From Vulcanimicrobiota bacterium (GTDB lineage Bacteria; Vulcanimicrobiota; Xenobia; Xenobiales; Xenobiaceae): a DNA stretch of 64,000 bases. The number at the start of each line of letters is the position of its first letter. Position 1 is the stretch's first letter. The notes below the pieces were generated by a model. It was not told where the DNA came from, made no database searches, and was given only the letters and a program-made list of their open reading frames with translations. A program made the translations under genes and the position numbers. The stretch spans positions 248,001 to 312,000 of the forward strand of contig CALUQR010000001.1 of assembly GCA_944322965.1 (NCBI GenBank). Direction: 5' to 3'. Of the stretch, positions 52,805 through 61,338 are shown one piece after another.

Positions 52805-53761
52805 TTACTCTTCAGGAGCGATGGGCAGAGCGCGGAAGACGGGCGCAAAGGACTCGTCGTCCGTACCGATAAAGAGTTGGGGCTGATCGTCGGAGGGTAA
52901 GCTGGGGCAGATAGCCTCCACTTTGAGACCGTCGAGACGGTAGATCTCGTGGGGTTCGGCGTCTAAATCGAGATTTACGCCTTGAGGTTTAATCTCTAAG
53001 GTCCCTACGCGACAGATACTAGAATAGAAGGGGCCCAAGTCGCCGTGATCGTTGGCGGCGGCAAAGAGGACGAGGTACTTATTGGGGGCTACGGGCTGTA
53101 AGGCCAGATCGGAGCAGCTGCGCCCATTATTGGTGAAGGGGCGCAAGTCGATCTCGTGGCGCGCCAACTCCTTAAACTTTAAGTCCTTATCTAATTGGCC
53201 CAAGATCAATTGGCCCGGGGTCTCCTTATTGCCGCGCAGGCCTAAGAGCAGGAAGGTCGTCTCTTCTCCATCTCGCACCGCGGCCGCCCCTTCGATCTGT
53301 TGGGCGTCTTCCGTCTCGCCGGAGGCGGGTTGGGGCAAGGGTTGGAAGATATCCTCCACGATAGCCTGCCAGCCTTGGAGGGGATGGTGTTCGAAACGGA
53401 CGACGAAGGCCCGTCCGCCGCTCTTCTTCCAATAACCGCTCTCCAGAGCGAAGTAGGTATTAGGTTGGCCCGGTACTTGGCAGATAGCTTCTAAGTCGCT
53501 AGAACGGGTGAGCTTATCATCTTGGGTGGCGTCGGGTAACCAGCTGTCGATACTGACCGGCAAATAGTGGACGCCCTTGGCATCTAAAGTGAGCACGTGG
53601 AAGCGGGGCTTCTCCGATTTAGCTTTGGCGTCGGTGACGGTTACAAAGCTCTGGGGGCCCAATTTCGCCATACCGCTAATATCGCTGGGGTCGGCCTGAG
53701 CAGGTATCGCGCAGGCTACACACAAAACTAATCCAGCCAGGGCTGTAGAAAATTTAGACAT
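52805..53761 (-). CDS. Secreted beta-rich hypothetical protein
   Basis: Signal peptide with cleavage after AQA (about residue 23), then about 295 residues rich in short beta segments: FVTVTDAKAKSEKP, NTYFALESG, TTFLLLGLRGNKETPGQ, NKYLVLFAAANDHGDLG, KVEAICPSLPSDDQPQLFIGTDDES. The pattern of repeated strands with ends such as LEAIC and VEAIC resembles beta-propeller esterase-like phytase-type or DUF3616-like proteins, but I am not certain. Co-oriented with nadE (36-base gap) and divergent from the family B polymerase gene. Confidence 0.6.
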   Translation of the reverse strand: MSKFSTALAGLVLCVACAIPAQADPSDISGMAKLGPQSFVTVTDAKAKSEKPRFHVLTLDAKGVHYLPVSIDSWLPDATQDDKLTRSSDLEAICQVPGQPNTYFALESGYWKKSGGRAFVVRFEHHPLQGWQAIVEDIFQPLPQPASGETEDAQQIEGAAAVRDGEETTFLLLGLRGNKETPGQLILGQLDKDLKFKELARHEIDLRPFTNNGRSCSDLALQPVAPNKYLVLFAAANDHGDLGPFYSSICRVGTLEIKPQGVNLDLDAEPHEIYRLDGLKVEAICPSLPSDDQPQLFIGTDDESFAPVFRALPIAPEE

Positions 53762-53887
53762 GGTGGCATGCTCCTTCCGAGGATCTGATCCGATAGGGGC
53801 TCAAATTCGCACTGAGCTCCCCTTTTCCCCTACTTTGCGGAGAAGAGAAGGGGGCGCCGGAGGGGGGGAAGGGTGAGAGGATAAGTT

Positions 53888-56134
53888 ATGGCTGAGGAGT
53901 GGAATATCTTAGCGACGGGGGGAACGACTAAGGAGGGGATCGTGGGGGTGGCCGTGGTGGGGGAGAAGGCCTGGCTGTGGCGCCGCTCTTCGGCTGCAGA
54001 AGAGGTCCAGCTAGAGAGCGAAGATTTCGCCCCCTACCTTTGGCTGCATGGAGGGGCGGTCGGTAACCTCTTGCAAGCCGCCGGAGGCCACGCTTACCAA
54101 GTTTCGCCTTTAGAGGGGGCGGGCTTTTACGATACTCTAGTGCGGGCGGGGAGTATGGAGCTTCTAGAGCGCTTCAGTAAGGATTTAGCTAAGGAGACGG
54201 CCATCTCCAGCGGCAGTCCCAACTCCCCTCAGCTCTATTTAAATGACGGCCCTTGCCTTTATATGATGGAGCGAGGCTACGCTTACTACCAGGGCTTAGC
54301 CTTAAACGGGGTGCGCCGCTTGAGTTTAGCCTTAGCTACCCAGAGCGGCCAGTGGTCCGATTTGGGCCACTTTGGCGATCAGCCCCTAGAGAGCCTCTAT
54401 TGGGGCCCCTCCCACGGGGAAGCTAAAGTTTGGCGGGCGGAAGAGTATGGCGGTGAGAAGGGGTTGTTGCAGGCCTTGCAGGAGGCTATCCTAGCCTACG
54501 ATCCCGATATTATCGAGGGGCACGGACTCTATGACGATCTCTTGCCCTACTTAGTAGCCCGCGCCCAGCGGTGGGGTCTCAAGTTAAATTGGGGGCGTCC
54601 CTTGCCGCCAACTTACAAAGTCCCCAAAAAGGCCCAGCGTTTAGAGCTTAAAGGGCGCAAGACTTACACCCAGATCGCCGGCAAGCGCTTCGACTACCTG
54701 GCCTGGGAGATTTGGGGCCGAGAGTTAGTAGATACCCTCTCCTTAGCGCGCTTGCGGGATGTGACCTCGCGCGAGTTGGAGACCTTCACCTTGCCCGAGG
54801 TAGCTACCTGGTTAGAGCTAGTCCCAGAGGGGGAGGAGGGTGAGTGGGAGGGGGCGCGGGCTCTCAGTTACTGGGGGCCTATCGTGGGGCGGGTAGTAGA
54901 GATCTTACTCTACCCCTTCTTTGTGCAAGCTAAGTACTTCCCCCTCTCCTTGCAGAATACGATCTTGCGCGGCTCCGCTACTAAGATCAATTATCTCCTT
55001 TTAGAGAGTTATCTCCACTTGCGGGCCGCCGTCCCAGCTAGGCCGCAAAGTTCAGAGTACATGGGGGCCCTAGCTTCGATGGAGCGCCAGGGCTTCATTC
55101 GCGGGGTAGCCCACTGTGACGTCCAGTCCCTCTATCCCTCCATTATGCTCTCTTACGCTTTGGGACCGCAGTCGGATGGGCGAGGGGTCTTTTTGGAACT
55201 CTTGCGCCGCCTCTACGATCTGCGCTGGCAAGCTAAGGAGGCGCTGCAGCGTGAGCGTTCCCAAGTTCCCGTCGATGCGCAAAAGGTCCATTTCTACGAC
55301 GTCTTACAGGGGACTTTTAAGATACTCATTAACTCTTTTTACGGCTATTTAGGTTTCGCCCAGGGTAATTTTGCCGATTTTGAGCGGGCGGCCCAGGTGA
55401 CGGCGCGCGGTCGAGAGATCTTGGAGCTGCTTTTAAAGCTCATTCGCCAGGCGGGAGGAGAGATCGTCGAGTACGATACGGATGGGGTCTATTTTAGCGG
55501 CTGTCCCCAATTGGAGCGGGAAGAGGAGCGTCGGGCTTTAGCGGAGCGTCTCAATAGCTCTCTGCCCCCGGGGATTAAGGTGGCGGTGGACGCTTACTAC
55601 TTAGCTATGTACTCCCAGTCGACCAAGAATTACGCTCTCCTCAAAGAGGGGGGCGAGGTCTCCTTTAGCGGGGCCACTTTTAGAGCCCGTTCGCGAGAGT
55701 TATATTTGCGCCAGCTCTTGCAGAGGGTCGTCAGCTGGCTCTTGCGCGGGGATGAGGGGCGCGCTCGAGAGGAGGTGGCGCGCGTGCGCTCCGAGTTGAG
55801 TCGCCATCGCCTTCCCATCGCCGCCTTAGCTAAGACGGAAGTTCTCAACGATTCGCCGGAAAATTACCAGAAGAAGATCGCCCAGAATAGCCGCCACCGC
55901 TCGGCGGCCTATGAGATCGCCCTGCGCGCCCCCCGTCCTTACCGCTCCGGCCAAGCGGTGAGTTACTACATTACGGGTACTAAGAAGAGCGTGCGGGCCT
56001 TCGATAACGCCAAGGCTCTAGAGGAGTACGATCCCCAAAATCCCGACGAGAACCAGGCTTACTATGCGGCCAAATTAGAGACCTTCTTGGAGAAAGTCTT
56101 GGGCTCCGAATTAGCTAAGCGCCTCCAGGGTTAG
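53888..56134 (+). CDS. Family B DNA polymerase with a degenerate exonuclease domain
   Basis: 748 residues. Polymerase motifs are intact: A DVQSLYPS at 411-418, B KILINSFYG at 478-486, C YDTDGVYF at 529-536, and a later KTEVLNDSPENY region. The 3'-5' exonuclease domain is present by length and position but all expected acidic residues appear replaced: Exo I reads LALAT where (F/L)DIET is usual (Ala at 148 and 150), Exo II reads GHGLYDDLLPYL where GHNIFNFDLPYL is usual (Leu at 218), Exo III YWGPIV for YxxxD (Ile at 332). A non-proofreading polymerase for repair or damage bypass is likely. GAGG 7 bases upstream of the ATG supports the start. Confidence 0.88.
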   Translation: MAEEWNILATGGTTKEGIVGVAVVGEKAWLWRRSSAAEEVQLESEDFAPYLWLHGGAVGNLLQAAGGHAYQVSPLEGAGFYDTLVRAGSMELLERFSKDLAKETAISSGSPNSPQLYLNDGPCLYMMERGYAYYQGLALNGVRRLSLALATQSGQWSDLGHFGDQPLESLYWGPSHGEAKVWRAEEYGGEKGLLQALQEAILAYDPDIIEGHGLYDDLLPYLVARAQRWGLKLNWGRPLPPTYKVPKKAQRLELKGRKTYTQIAGKRFDYLAWEIWGRELVDTLSLARLRDVTSRELETFTLPEVATWLELVPEGEEGEWEGARALSYWGPIVGRVVEILLYPFFVQAKYFPLSLQNTILRGSATKINYLLLESYLHLRAAVPARPQSSEYMGALASMERQGFIRGVAHCDVQSLYPSIMLSYALGPQSDGRGVFLELLRRLYDLRWQAKEALQRERSQVPVDAQKVHFYDVLQGTFKILINSFYGYLGFAQGNFADFERAAQVTARGREILELLLKLIRQAGGEIVEYDTDGVYFSGCPQLEREEERRALAERLNSSLPPGIKVAVDAYYLAMYSQSTKNYALLKEGGEVSFSGATFRARSRELYLRQLLQRVVSWLLRGDEGRAREEVARVRSELSRHRLPIAALAKTEVLNDSPENYQKKIAQNSRHRSAAYEIALRAPRPYRSGQAVSYYITGTKKSVRAFDNAKALEEYDPQNPDENQAYYAAKLETFLEKVLGSELAKRLQG

Positions 56135-56141
56135 GGGCGGC

Positions 56142-56168
56142 CTAAAGCGGGGGCGCCTAGGGCTTTAG
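56142..56168. terminator. Stem-loop between convergent polymerase and ligase genes
   Basis: CTAAAGC (56142-56148) pairs exactly with GCTTTAG (56162-56168), loop 13 bases, spanning the 30-base convergent gap and the ligase stop codon. There is no clear U-tract in either direction, so terminator activity is uncertain. Confidence 0.35.
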
Positions 56169-57784
56169 CGCAGCTTATAGCGCTGGAGCTTGCCATTACT
56201 AGAGCGCGGGAGATCGGGCACAAAGTCTAGCCAGCGGATGTGGAGGTGGGCGGGCTGGTCGGCGTTGGCCTTGACCTTCAAAGTGGCGGCCATCTCGGCG
56301 CTCGGTTCTAAGTTGGGCTTGAGGACTATGTAAGCCCGGAGGCAAGTCTTATCGTTTTGGTCGATAGCGTTGACGACCGCCGCTTGGGCGACTTCGGGGA
56401 GAGAGAGCAGGTTGGCCTCTACGTCGCGAGGGGAGATCCAGCGCTCATCGATGAGGATCATATCTTCGCGCTTGCCGGAGAAGAAGTAGTAACCCTCCTC
56501 ATCGACGATACATTTATCGCCCGTATCGAGCCAGGGGCCGAAGAGCAATTTGGCGTTGCGCTTCGGTTTCGCCCAGTAACCTACGGTCGTAGAGCCCCCC
56601 AGGACTAAAAGGTTCCCTATTTGGCCGGGGGCTACGGGCAGACCGTACTTATCTTCGAGGCGCACTACGTAGCCGGGGGCGACCTTTCCTAAAGAGCCGA
56701 TCTTCGTCTCTCCGGGGCGGTTGGTGATGTAGGCGTAGAGGGCTTCGGTACTGGTGAGGGCGTTAATAATCTCCAGTTGGAAATATTTTTGCCAGTTGAG
56801 TTGGGTGGCTAAGGGGAGGGCCTGGTTGGTGGAGACGCAGGCGCGCAGATTGGCGAAGACCGCCGGCTCGTGCTCTTGTTCTAGGGCTTGGAGCAAACCG
56901 TGGTAGACGGGAGGGGTAGAGAAGAAGACGCTAGGTTGGTGGCGGTTGATGAGCTCTAAAAGTTGAGCCGGTTCCACCTCTTCGTCGCTGGCGATTATGG
57001 GGGTAGAGCTATAGAGGGGGAAGAAGATCTTCTCCATAATCCCCTGGCTGCTATGGAGGGGAGAGGTAGAGAAGAGGACGTCTTGCGCAGTGAGTTGCAA
57101 GATCTGATCGGCAAAGCTAGCGCAACTATAGAGCGGGGCTCGCTGCAGATGGAGGGTCGCTTTGGGAAAGCCTGAGGTCCCTTGGGTGTAGACCCAGAAG
57201 GCTATATCGTCGGTGATAGTATTGGCGGGCGCCAAGTCGCTCGAAGATTCGACCAGCTCCTCTTGGAAGGAGGTGTCGGCCGCTTGGGGGAGCGGGGAGG
57301 TGGGGATGACCTCCGTCTTCCAGGGCAACTCGCGGCACAACTGGTTTATCTCTAGGTAGTATTGGGGATCGACTACGGCTAGAGCGGGGCGGCTCTCATC
57401 GAGTAAGTAGCGCCATTCGTGGGAGCGCAAATTGGGGGGCAGAGGAACGGGTATAACGCCTATCTTGATAGCCCCTAGGAAGAGAGGGATGAAGTCGGCC
57501 GCCTCTTTCACTAAGATGGCCAGGCGCCGCTCGATGCCCACTTGGTGGGCGCGTAAGAAATTGCCCGCCTGATTGAGGCGCTCTTGTAACTGGCGAGCGG
57601 TCAAGATCTGGTCGCTGCTAATGAGGGCCAGGCGTTGTTCCTGTTCCCCTTGGAGCGAGCGCTCCAAGCGAGTAATGAGATTAAACTCGCGCTCGACGCC
57701 TAAATTGAGCGCTTGAGGATTATCGGCGCTGCGCACTAGAGAGGCTAAAATTTTGGGATCGAGGGAAGTACTGAACTCGTTCAC
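56165..57784 (-). CDS. Acyl/aryl-CoA ligase-like adenylate-forming enzyme
   Basis: ANL-superfamily enzyme, 539 residues. P-loop region VYTQGTSGFPKATLH (usual SGTTGxPK, here QGTS), INALTSTEALYAY (A5), WLDTGDKCIVDEEG (A7), KREDMILIDERWISP (A8) and C-terminal SSNGKLQRYKLR with the catalytic Lys. Overall order resembles benzoate-CoA ligases. A CoA ligase is likely but a carrier-protein ligase cannot be excluded. Its start overlaps the end of the O-antigen-ligase-like gene by 4 bases, so the two are translationally coupled. Substrate unknown; a role in surface lipid or sugar decoration is suggested by the neighbour. Confidence 0.8.
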   Translation of the reverse strand: MNEFSTSLDPKILASLVRSADNPQALNLGVEREFNLITRLERSLQGEQEQRLALISSDQILTARQLQERLNQAGNFLRAHQVGIERRLAILVKEAADFIPLFLGAIKIGVIPVPLPPNLRSHEWRYLLDESRPALAVVDPQYYLEINQLCRELPWKTEVIPTSPLPQAADTSFQEELVESSSDLAPANTITDDIAFWVYTQGTSGFPKATLHLQRAPLYSCASFADQILQLTAQDVLFSTSPLHSSQGIMEKIFFPLYSSTPIIASDEEVEPAQLLELINRHQPSVFFSTPPVYHGLLQALEQEHEPAVFANLRACVSTNQALPLATQLNWQKYFQLEIINALTSTEALYAYITNRPGETKIGSLGKVAPGYVVRLEDKYGLPVAPGQIGNLLVLGGSTTVGYWAKPKRNAKLLFGPWLDTGDKCIVDEEGYYFFSGKREDMILIDERWISPRDVEANLLSLPEVAQAAVVNAIDQNDKTCLRAYIVLKPNLEPSAEMAATLKVKANADQPAHLHIRWLDFVPDLPRSSNGKLQRYKLR

Positions 57785-59928
57785 CTGGGCGAAGACTCCT
57801 TAGAGGCGTATTGCTGGCGCAGTCCATCCATAGCGCGCTGAGCTTGGGGATCGCGGGGGCTGAGATAATTATAGATCTTTTGGGCCTCGGCCTGACGCCC
57901 CTGGAAAGTATAGATGGCGAAGCGGTTATAAAGGCTGTGACTGAGGGAGGGCACGATCCCATCGACATGGTCTAAGACCTTAAGCGCCTGCTCATAGCGC
58001 CCCAGATCGGTCAGGATCCTCGCTTTAAAGAGCAGATAACGGGGGTTGCGCGGATCTAAGGCTATGGCCATATTGACGGCGTGGGGAGCCATGGGAGCGC
58101 TCTGAGGTTGGAGCATATAGATGGTAGCCAAAAGCTCATAGAGGAAGGGCTTATGGGGCGCTAAGGCGATAGCTATCTGGCAATTCTCCTTAGCTTGGAG
58201 CCAATTGCGCGGCCGCTGTTCGGGGCGACCGTATTTAAATAGACTGAGATAACTATTACTCATCCTCTGATGGTAGTGCCAGCCCATCCAAGCGGGACTA
58301 AAGTTAGCCGCCTTTTGGAAGAGCGCTAGGGCCCTATAACTTTGCAACTCTCCTTCTAGGGAACGCGGCGGCTGGGCGGCAAAATCGGCATCTGCGCGAT
58401 TACTGGCTTCTAGTCCCAACTCTCCCCAGCGCAAGCTACTGAAGGATAGGGCCGCAGCTAGAGTGGCGCTTAAAAAGATGATGAACCCCACGCCGATAGC
58501 CAGCTGAGCGCGTGCAGGGAGCTCCCCCAAGCTGCCGGTATCGGGCGAGGGAATGGGATCTGGAGCGGGGCGAGAGTAGAGGCTAGCTAAGGCTACAATA
58601 AAGATCCATAAAAACTCCGCCGAAACCGTGCCGGAAGTAAAGAGGTGGGCCGTCCAAAAGGAGACCGCCGCCCCCAAGAGGGCGGCCCTCATCTCTATAT
58701 TTTGGATCTGGCGCAGACTGAGGGCGAAGAGGACTAAGGTAGCGAGCAGGAGGAGGAAACCCGGCCAGCCGGCGCAGGCTAGAATATCTAAAAATTGGTT
58801 ATGAGCGCTATCGGGGGTACGCCCTTGGGCTCTAGTAGCTAAGGGCTCCAACTCGCGGTGGAGGTAAGCGGCGCCCTCCTGCCCCCCAGGGCCCACTCCA
58901 GTCAAGGGCCAAGCCCAAGCGTTGCGCCAGGCCGCCTGCCAAAAGAAGAGACGGGCGGAAATGGAGCTATCTCCAGCGGAGCTCATGCTGCTCAGCCGTT
59001 CATGGGTGTCTAGCGAGGGGTGTTGGACATTAGCAAAGCACAGGGCTACATTGAAGGTTACGACTAGACCTAAGAGTAGTAAATATAAAACGAGTCTCTT
59101 CTTGGCGTGCGGCCAAAAGAGGAATAAGATGGTAATCGCTAAGCCCGCAGTAATACCTAACCAGGTAGCTCGCCCCAAGGTAAAAAAGAGGGCCGTCAGG
59201 GATATGAGCCAGGCGCCATAAGCCACGAAGAGCCTTCCCTTAGACCAGGAGCGAGTCTGCAGCCAGACAAAAGCTAAGGGCAAGACGGTCGCCGCCCAGG
59301 CTCCGAAAAAGATGGGATTGCCAAAGGTAGAAATAGTGCGGACGTAGACCAGTTTATCGTCGTTCCACTGCAGAGGATCGGCGAGGGGGATCCCCAAAAG
59401 GCTGAGATTCCAAGGGGTCAGGCGTTGGAGGTAAGCGTAAAGAGAGGCTAAGAGGCAAGCTAAAGAGAGGTAGCCGATGAGCGTCCAGCCGTAGTTGAGG
59501 CGCCGTCTCTCCCAGTCGGCAGGGGCTTCGGTCTCCTCCTGGGCAGTTTCTCCGCCCCTAGCTCCATTCCAGGCCCAAAAGAGAGGGGAGCTCCAGAGAG
59601 AGTCCCAAGCCCAGAGTAGGGCGCCCCCCGAGAGGTAGAGGAGGGCGTCTTCGCGAGCGTGGAAGGGCATCCCCTGCCAGAGGCCGCTAGCGGCTAAGAG
59701 GAGGAAGAAGGCGCACCCCACCCAGGTCAGAGGGGAGCTAGGGTAGGGTCGACAGTAACCGGCTAGGGCGCCTACGCTCCAGGCCCAGAAGATGGCGACT
59801 ACGCTCCATAGGGCTAAGGTTAGTTTGGGGGCTTCGACGGCGTTGTAAAAGCCCGTCCAAGCACAGAGCGGGACCCCCACTATGAGGATGAGGGAACCTA
59901 GATTACCTAGGTAGCGAACGAACCGCAT
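57781..59928 (-). CDS. O-antigen ligase/polymerase-like membrane protein with TPR tail
   Basis: 715 residues. Eleven or more hydrophobic segments occupy 1-490, with the Wzy/WaaL-type large loop near 300-370 and the signature HNQFLDILACAGWPGFLLL following it. After 500 the chain is soluble and carries TPR-like helices (ALALFQKAANFSPAWMGW, LYELLATIYML, ARILTDLGRYEQALKVLD). This architecture is common in O-antigen ligase-domain proteins that join or polymerise surface glycans, or glycosylate pili. The ATG at 59928 follows GAGG. Specific substrate cannot be read from sequence. Confidence 0.82.
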   Translation of the reverse strand: MRFVRYLGNLGSLILIVGVPLCAWTGFYNAVEAPKLTLALWSVVAIFWAWSVGALAGYCRPYPSSPLTWVGCAFFLLLAASGLWQGMPFHAREDALLYLSGGALLWAWDSLWSSPLFWAWNGARGGETAQEETEAPADWERRRLNYGWTLIGYLSLACLLASLYAYLQRLTPWNLSLLGIPLADPLQWNDDKLVYVRTISTFGNPIFFGAWAATVLPLAFVWLQTRSWSKGRLFVAYGAWLISLTALFFTLGRATWLGITAGLAITILFLFWPHAKKRLVLYLLLLGLVVTFNVALCFANVQHPSLDTHERLSSMSSAGDSSISARLFFWQAAWRNAWAWPLTGVGPGGQEGAAYLHRELEPLATRAQGRTPDSAHNQFLDILACAGWPGFLLLLATLVLFALSLRQIQNIEMRAALLGAAVSFWTAHLFTSGTVSAEFLWIFIVALASLYSRPAPDPIPSPDTGSLGELPARAQLAIGVGFIIFLSATLAAALSFSSLRWGELGLEASNRADADFAAQPPRSLEGELQSYRALALFQKAANFSPAWMGWHYHQRMSNSYLSLFKYGRPEQRPRNWLQAKENCQIAIALAPHKPFLYELLATIYMLQPQSAPMAPHAVNMAIALDPRNPRYLLFKARILTDLGRYEQALKVLDHVDGIVPSLSHSLYNRFAIYTFQGRQAEAQKIYNYLSPRDPQAQRAMDGLRQQYASKESSPR

Positions 59929-59952
59929 AGCGTAAGTCCTCGCGCCTTAGAT

Positions 59953-60981
59953 TTAGGGGGCTATTAAGAGGACGTCATCCAATTTGCGCCGGGGGGTGGC
60001 GACGGGCTCATCCGTAGGATAGCCGAAGCGCAAGACGATCTGGGGCCAATCGGTTAAACCTAAGAGGCGCTGCAGGCGTTGGCGCAGCTCGGGGACGACG
60101 ACCGTCTGATTGAGGAAGGAGGCCTGCACCCCTTGGGCGGCGGCGCTGAGCAGCAGGCGCTCCAGAGCGCGCCCACAGTCGACCCAATCTTTAGGGGTAT
60201 CTTGAGGGGTAGTTAGGACCCCCAAGAGGGGAGCGGCGCAGGTTAGAGCGCGGTCGCTGCGGGCGAATTCGTCCGTATAATTGAAGACGCGGTGGGTGAG
60301 GGGCGCCAAAACCCCCTCCACGGGATTGGTATCGGCCAGCGCGTAACCGGGAACTCCGTCTCCAGAGAGGCCGGAAGAGCGCATCCAGGCGGCGTACTCC
60401 TTGCGAGTCTGGACGTCGGCGCCCAAGTCTTTATCCCCTTCGCTGATCATCCCCGCCAAGGCCACTTGGGTGCTATTGCAGGTGATAGGTATAAACTCAC
60501 ACCCTCCCCCTTGAGCGGCGCTCTGCATATGCTCGATGACTTCGGCCGGAACTTCCTGCTCCTGGAAGGGTTTGCGATAGGAGTGGCGCTGCAAGATGGC
60601 GCGGAAGAGTTTATTCTCCTTAGCGCTCGCCTCGCCCGCAGTCCAGGTCACTTGGGCCAATAAGTTTTCCTCCGAGTTGGGAGGCATAATCTCCGTTTGG
60701 GTCTGGAAGCCGAAATGGTGGAGGGCGATCTCTAAGTTGCTCAGAGCGGCGCCGCAAGAGATGATATTCTCTCTCCCTTGGGGATCGCGATGGCCCTGGA
60801 GGCGCTCGGTGTCGTGGAAGAGCTGGATAGTGCGTTGGTGAATTTTAAAGAGCCAAGGTTGGGCATTCCAGGAGGAAGGGGCTAAGATAGCGTAGCGCAG
60901 GAGGAATTTGATCTTACTTAAGTCGTCTCCAGTCTGGGGAAAATCGCTCTCTTTAATAGTCCAAGACTTTAACGTAGCCAT
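59953..60981 (-). CDS. Acg-like nitroreductase-family FMN protein
   Basis: 342 residues of the nitroreductase fold, most similar in layout to the Acg family (a nitroreductase double half known from mycobacteria): RYAILAPSSWNAQPWLFKI at the start (FMN-binding Ser/Asn region), ISCGAALSNLEIALHHFG, HSYRKPFQ, and the end QIVLRFGYPTDEPVATPRRK that holds the FMN phosphate. Function is uncertain; some Acg proteins sequester FMN under stress rather than catalyse. The ATG has AGAGG 4 bases upstream. It is transcribed into the O-antigen-ligase-like gene with a 24-base gap. Confidence 0.8.
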   Translation of the reverse strand: MATLKSWTIKESDFPQTGDDLSKIKFLLRYAILAPSSWNAQPWLFKIHQRTIQLFHDTERLQGHRDPQGRENIISCGAALSNLEIALHHFGFQTQTEIMPPNSEENLLAQVTWTAGEASAKENKLFRAILQRHSYRKPFQEQEVPAEVIEHMQSAAQGGGCEFIPITCNSTQVALAGMISEGDKDLGADVQTRKEYAAWMRSSGLSGDGVPGYALADTNPVEGVLAPLTHRVFNYTDEFARSDRALTCAAPLLGVLTTPQDTPKDWVDCGRALERLLLSAAAQGVQASFLNQTVVVPELRQRLQRLLGLTDWPQIVLRFGYPTDEPVATPRRKLDDVLLIAP

Positions 60982-61338
60982 AAAACCTCTTTTTATTTAC
61001 CGTATAACGTGGCAAGCATAAACCGCCACCAGACCGCCTTTGAGCTAGATCTTTTCCCTATAGAGACCGAACAGCCGTTAGACAGCCCGCAAGAAAACTA
61101 AGTAGTTATAATTTACTTTCAATGTCGGAGGCTAGTTTTTGAGCTGGAGAGGAACTCCCCTGCTAGGCTGGGAGGGATAGGTTATTTTTTTTAGGGGATT
61201 TTTTATAGGAAATTGAGGGGCGAAAGCCTAATTACATCTAAGAGTGAGAGGGGCCCTCTGGGGAGCGCAGCAGCCGAGAGGGTCGACTGAGCCAGCAGGG
61301 GAGCACTAGCTGGCGAGGGTGTGGAGAGACGGGGCACG
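60982..61338. other. 357-base intergenic region, no gene seen
   Basis: The longest gap in the window, between divergent nitroreductase and TPR/HD-GYP-like genes. It is A/T-rich from about 61080 to 61215, with T-runs at 61135-61140, 61184-61192 and 61199-61204. Near the plus-strand gene are possible leader stems: GGC-GAAA-GCC (61219-61228), AGAGGG-G-CCCTCT (about 61246-61258) and GCCAGC/GCTGGC (61291-61296 with 61309-61314). I recognise no riboswitch or RNA gene in it. Confidence 0.5.

Noticed and set aside
61219-61228. GGC-GAAA-GCC hairpin as a cyclic di-GMP riboswitch
   Set aside because: The stem is only three pairs and the conserved GEMM sequence elements are not present.
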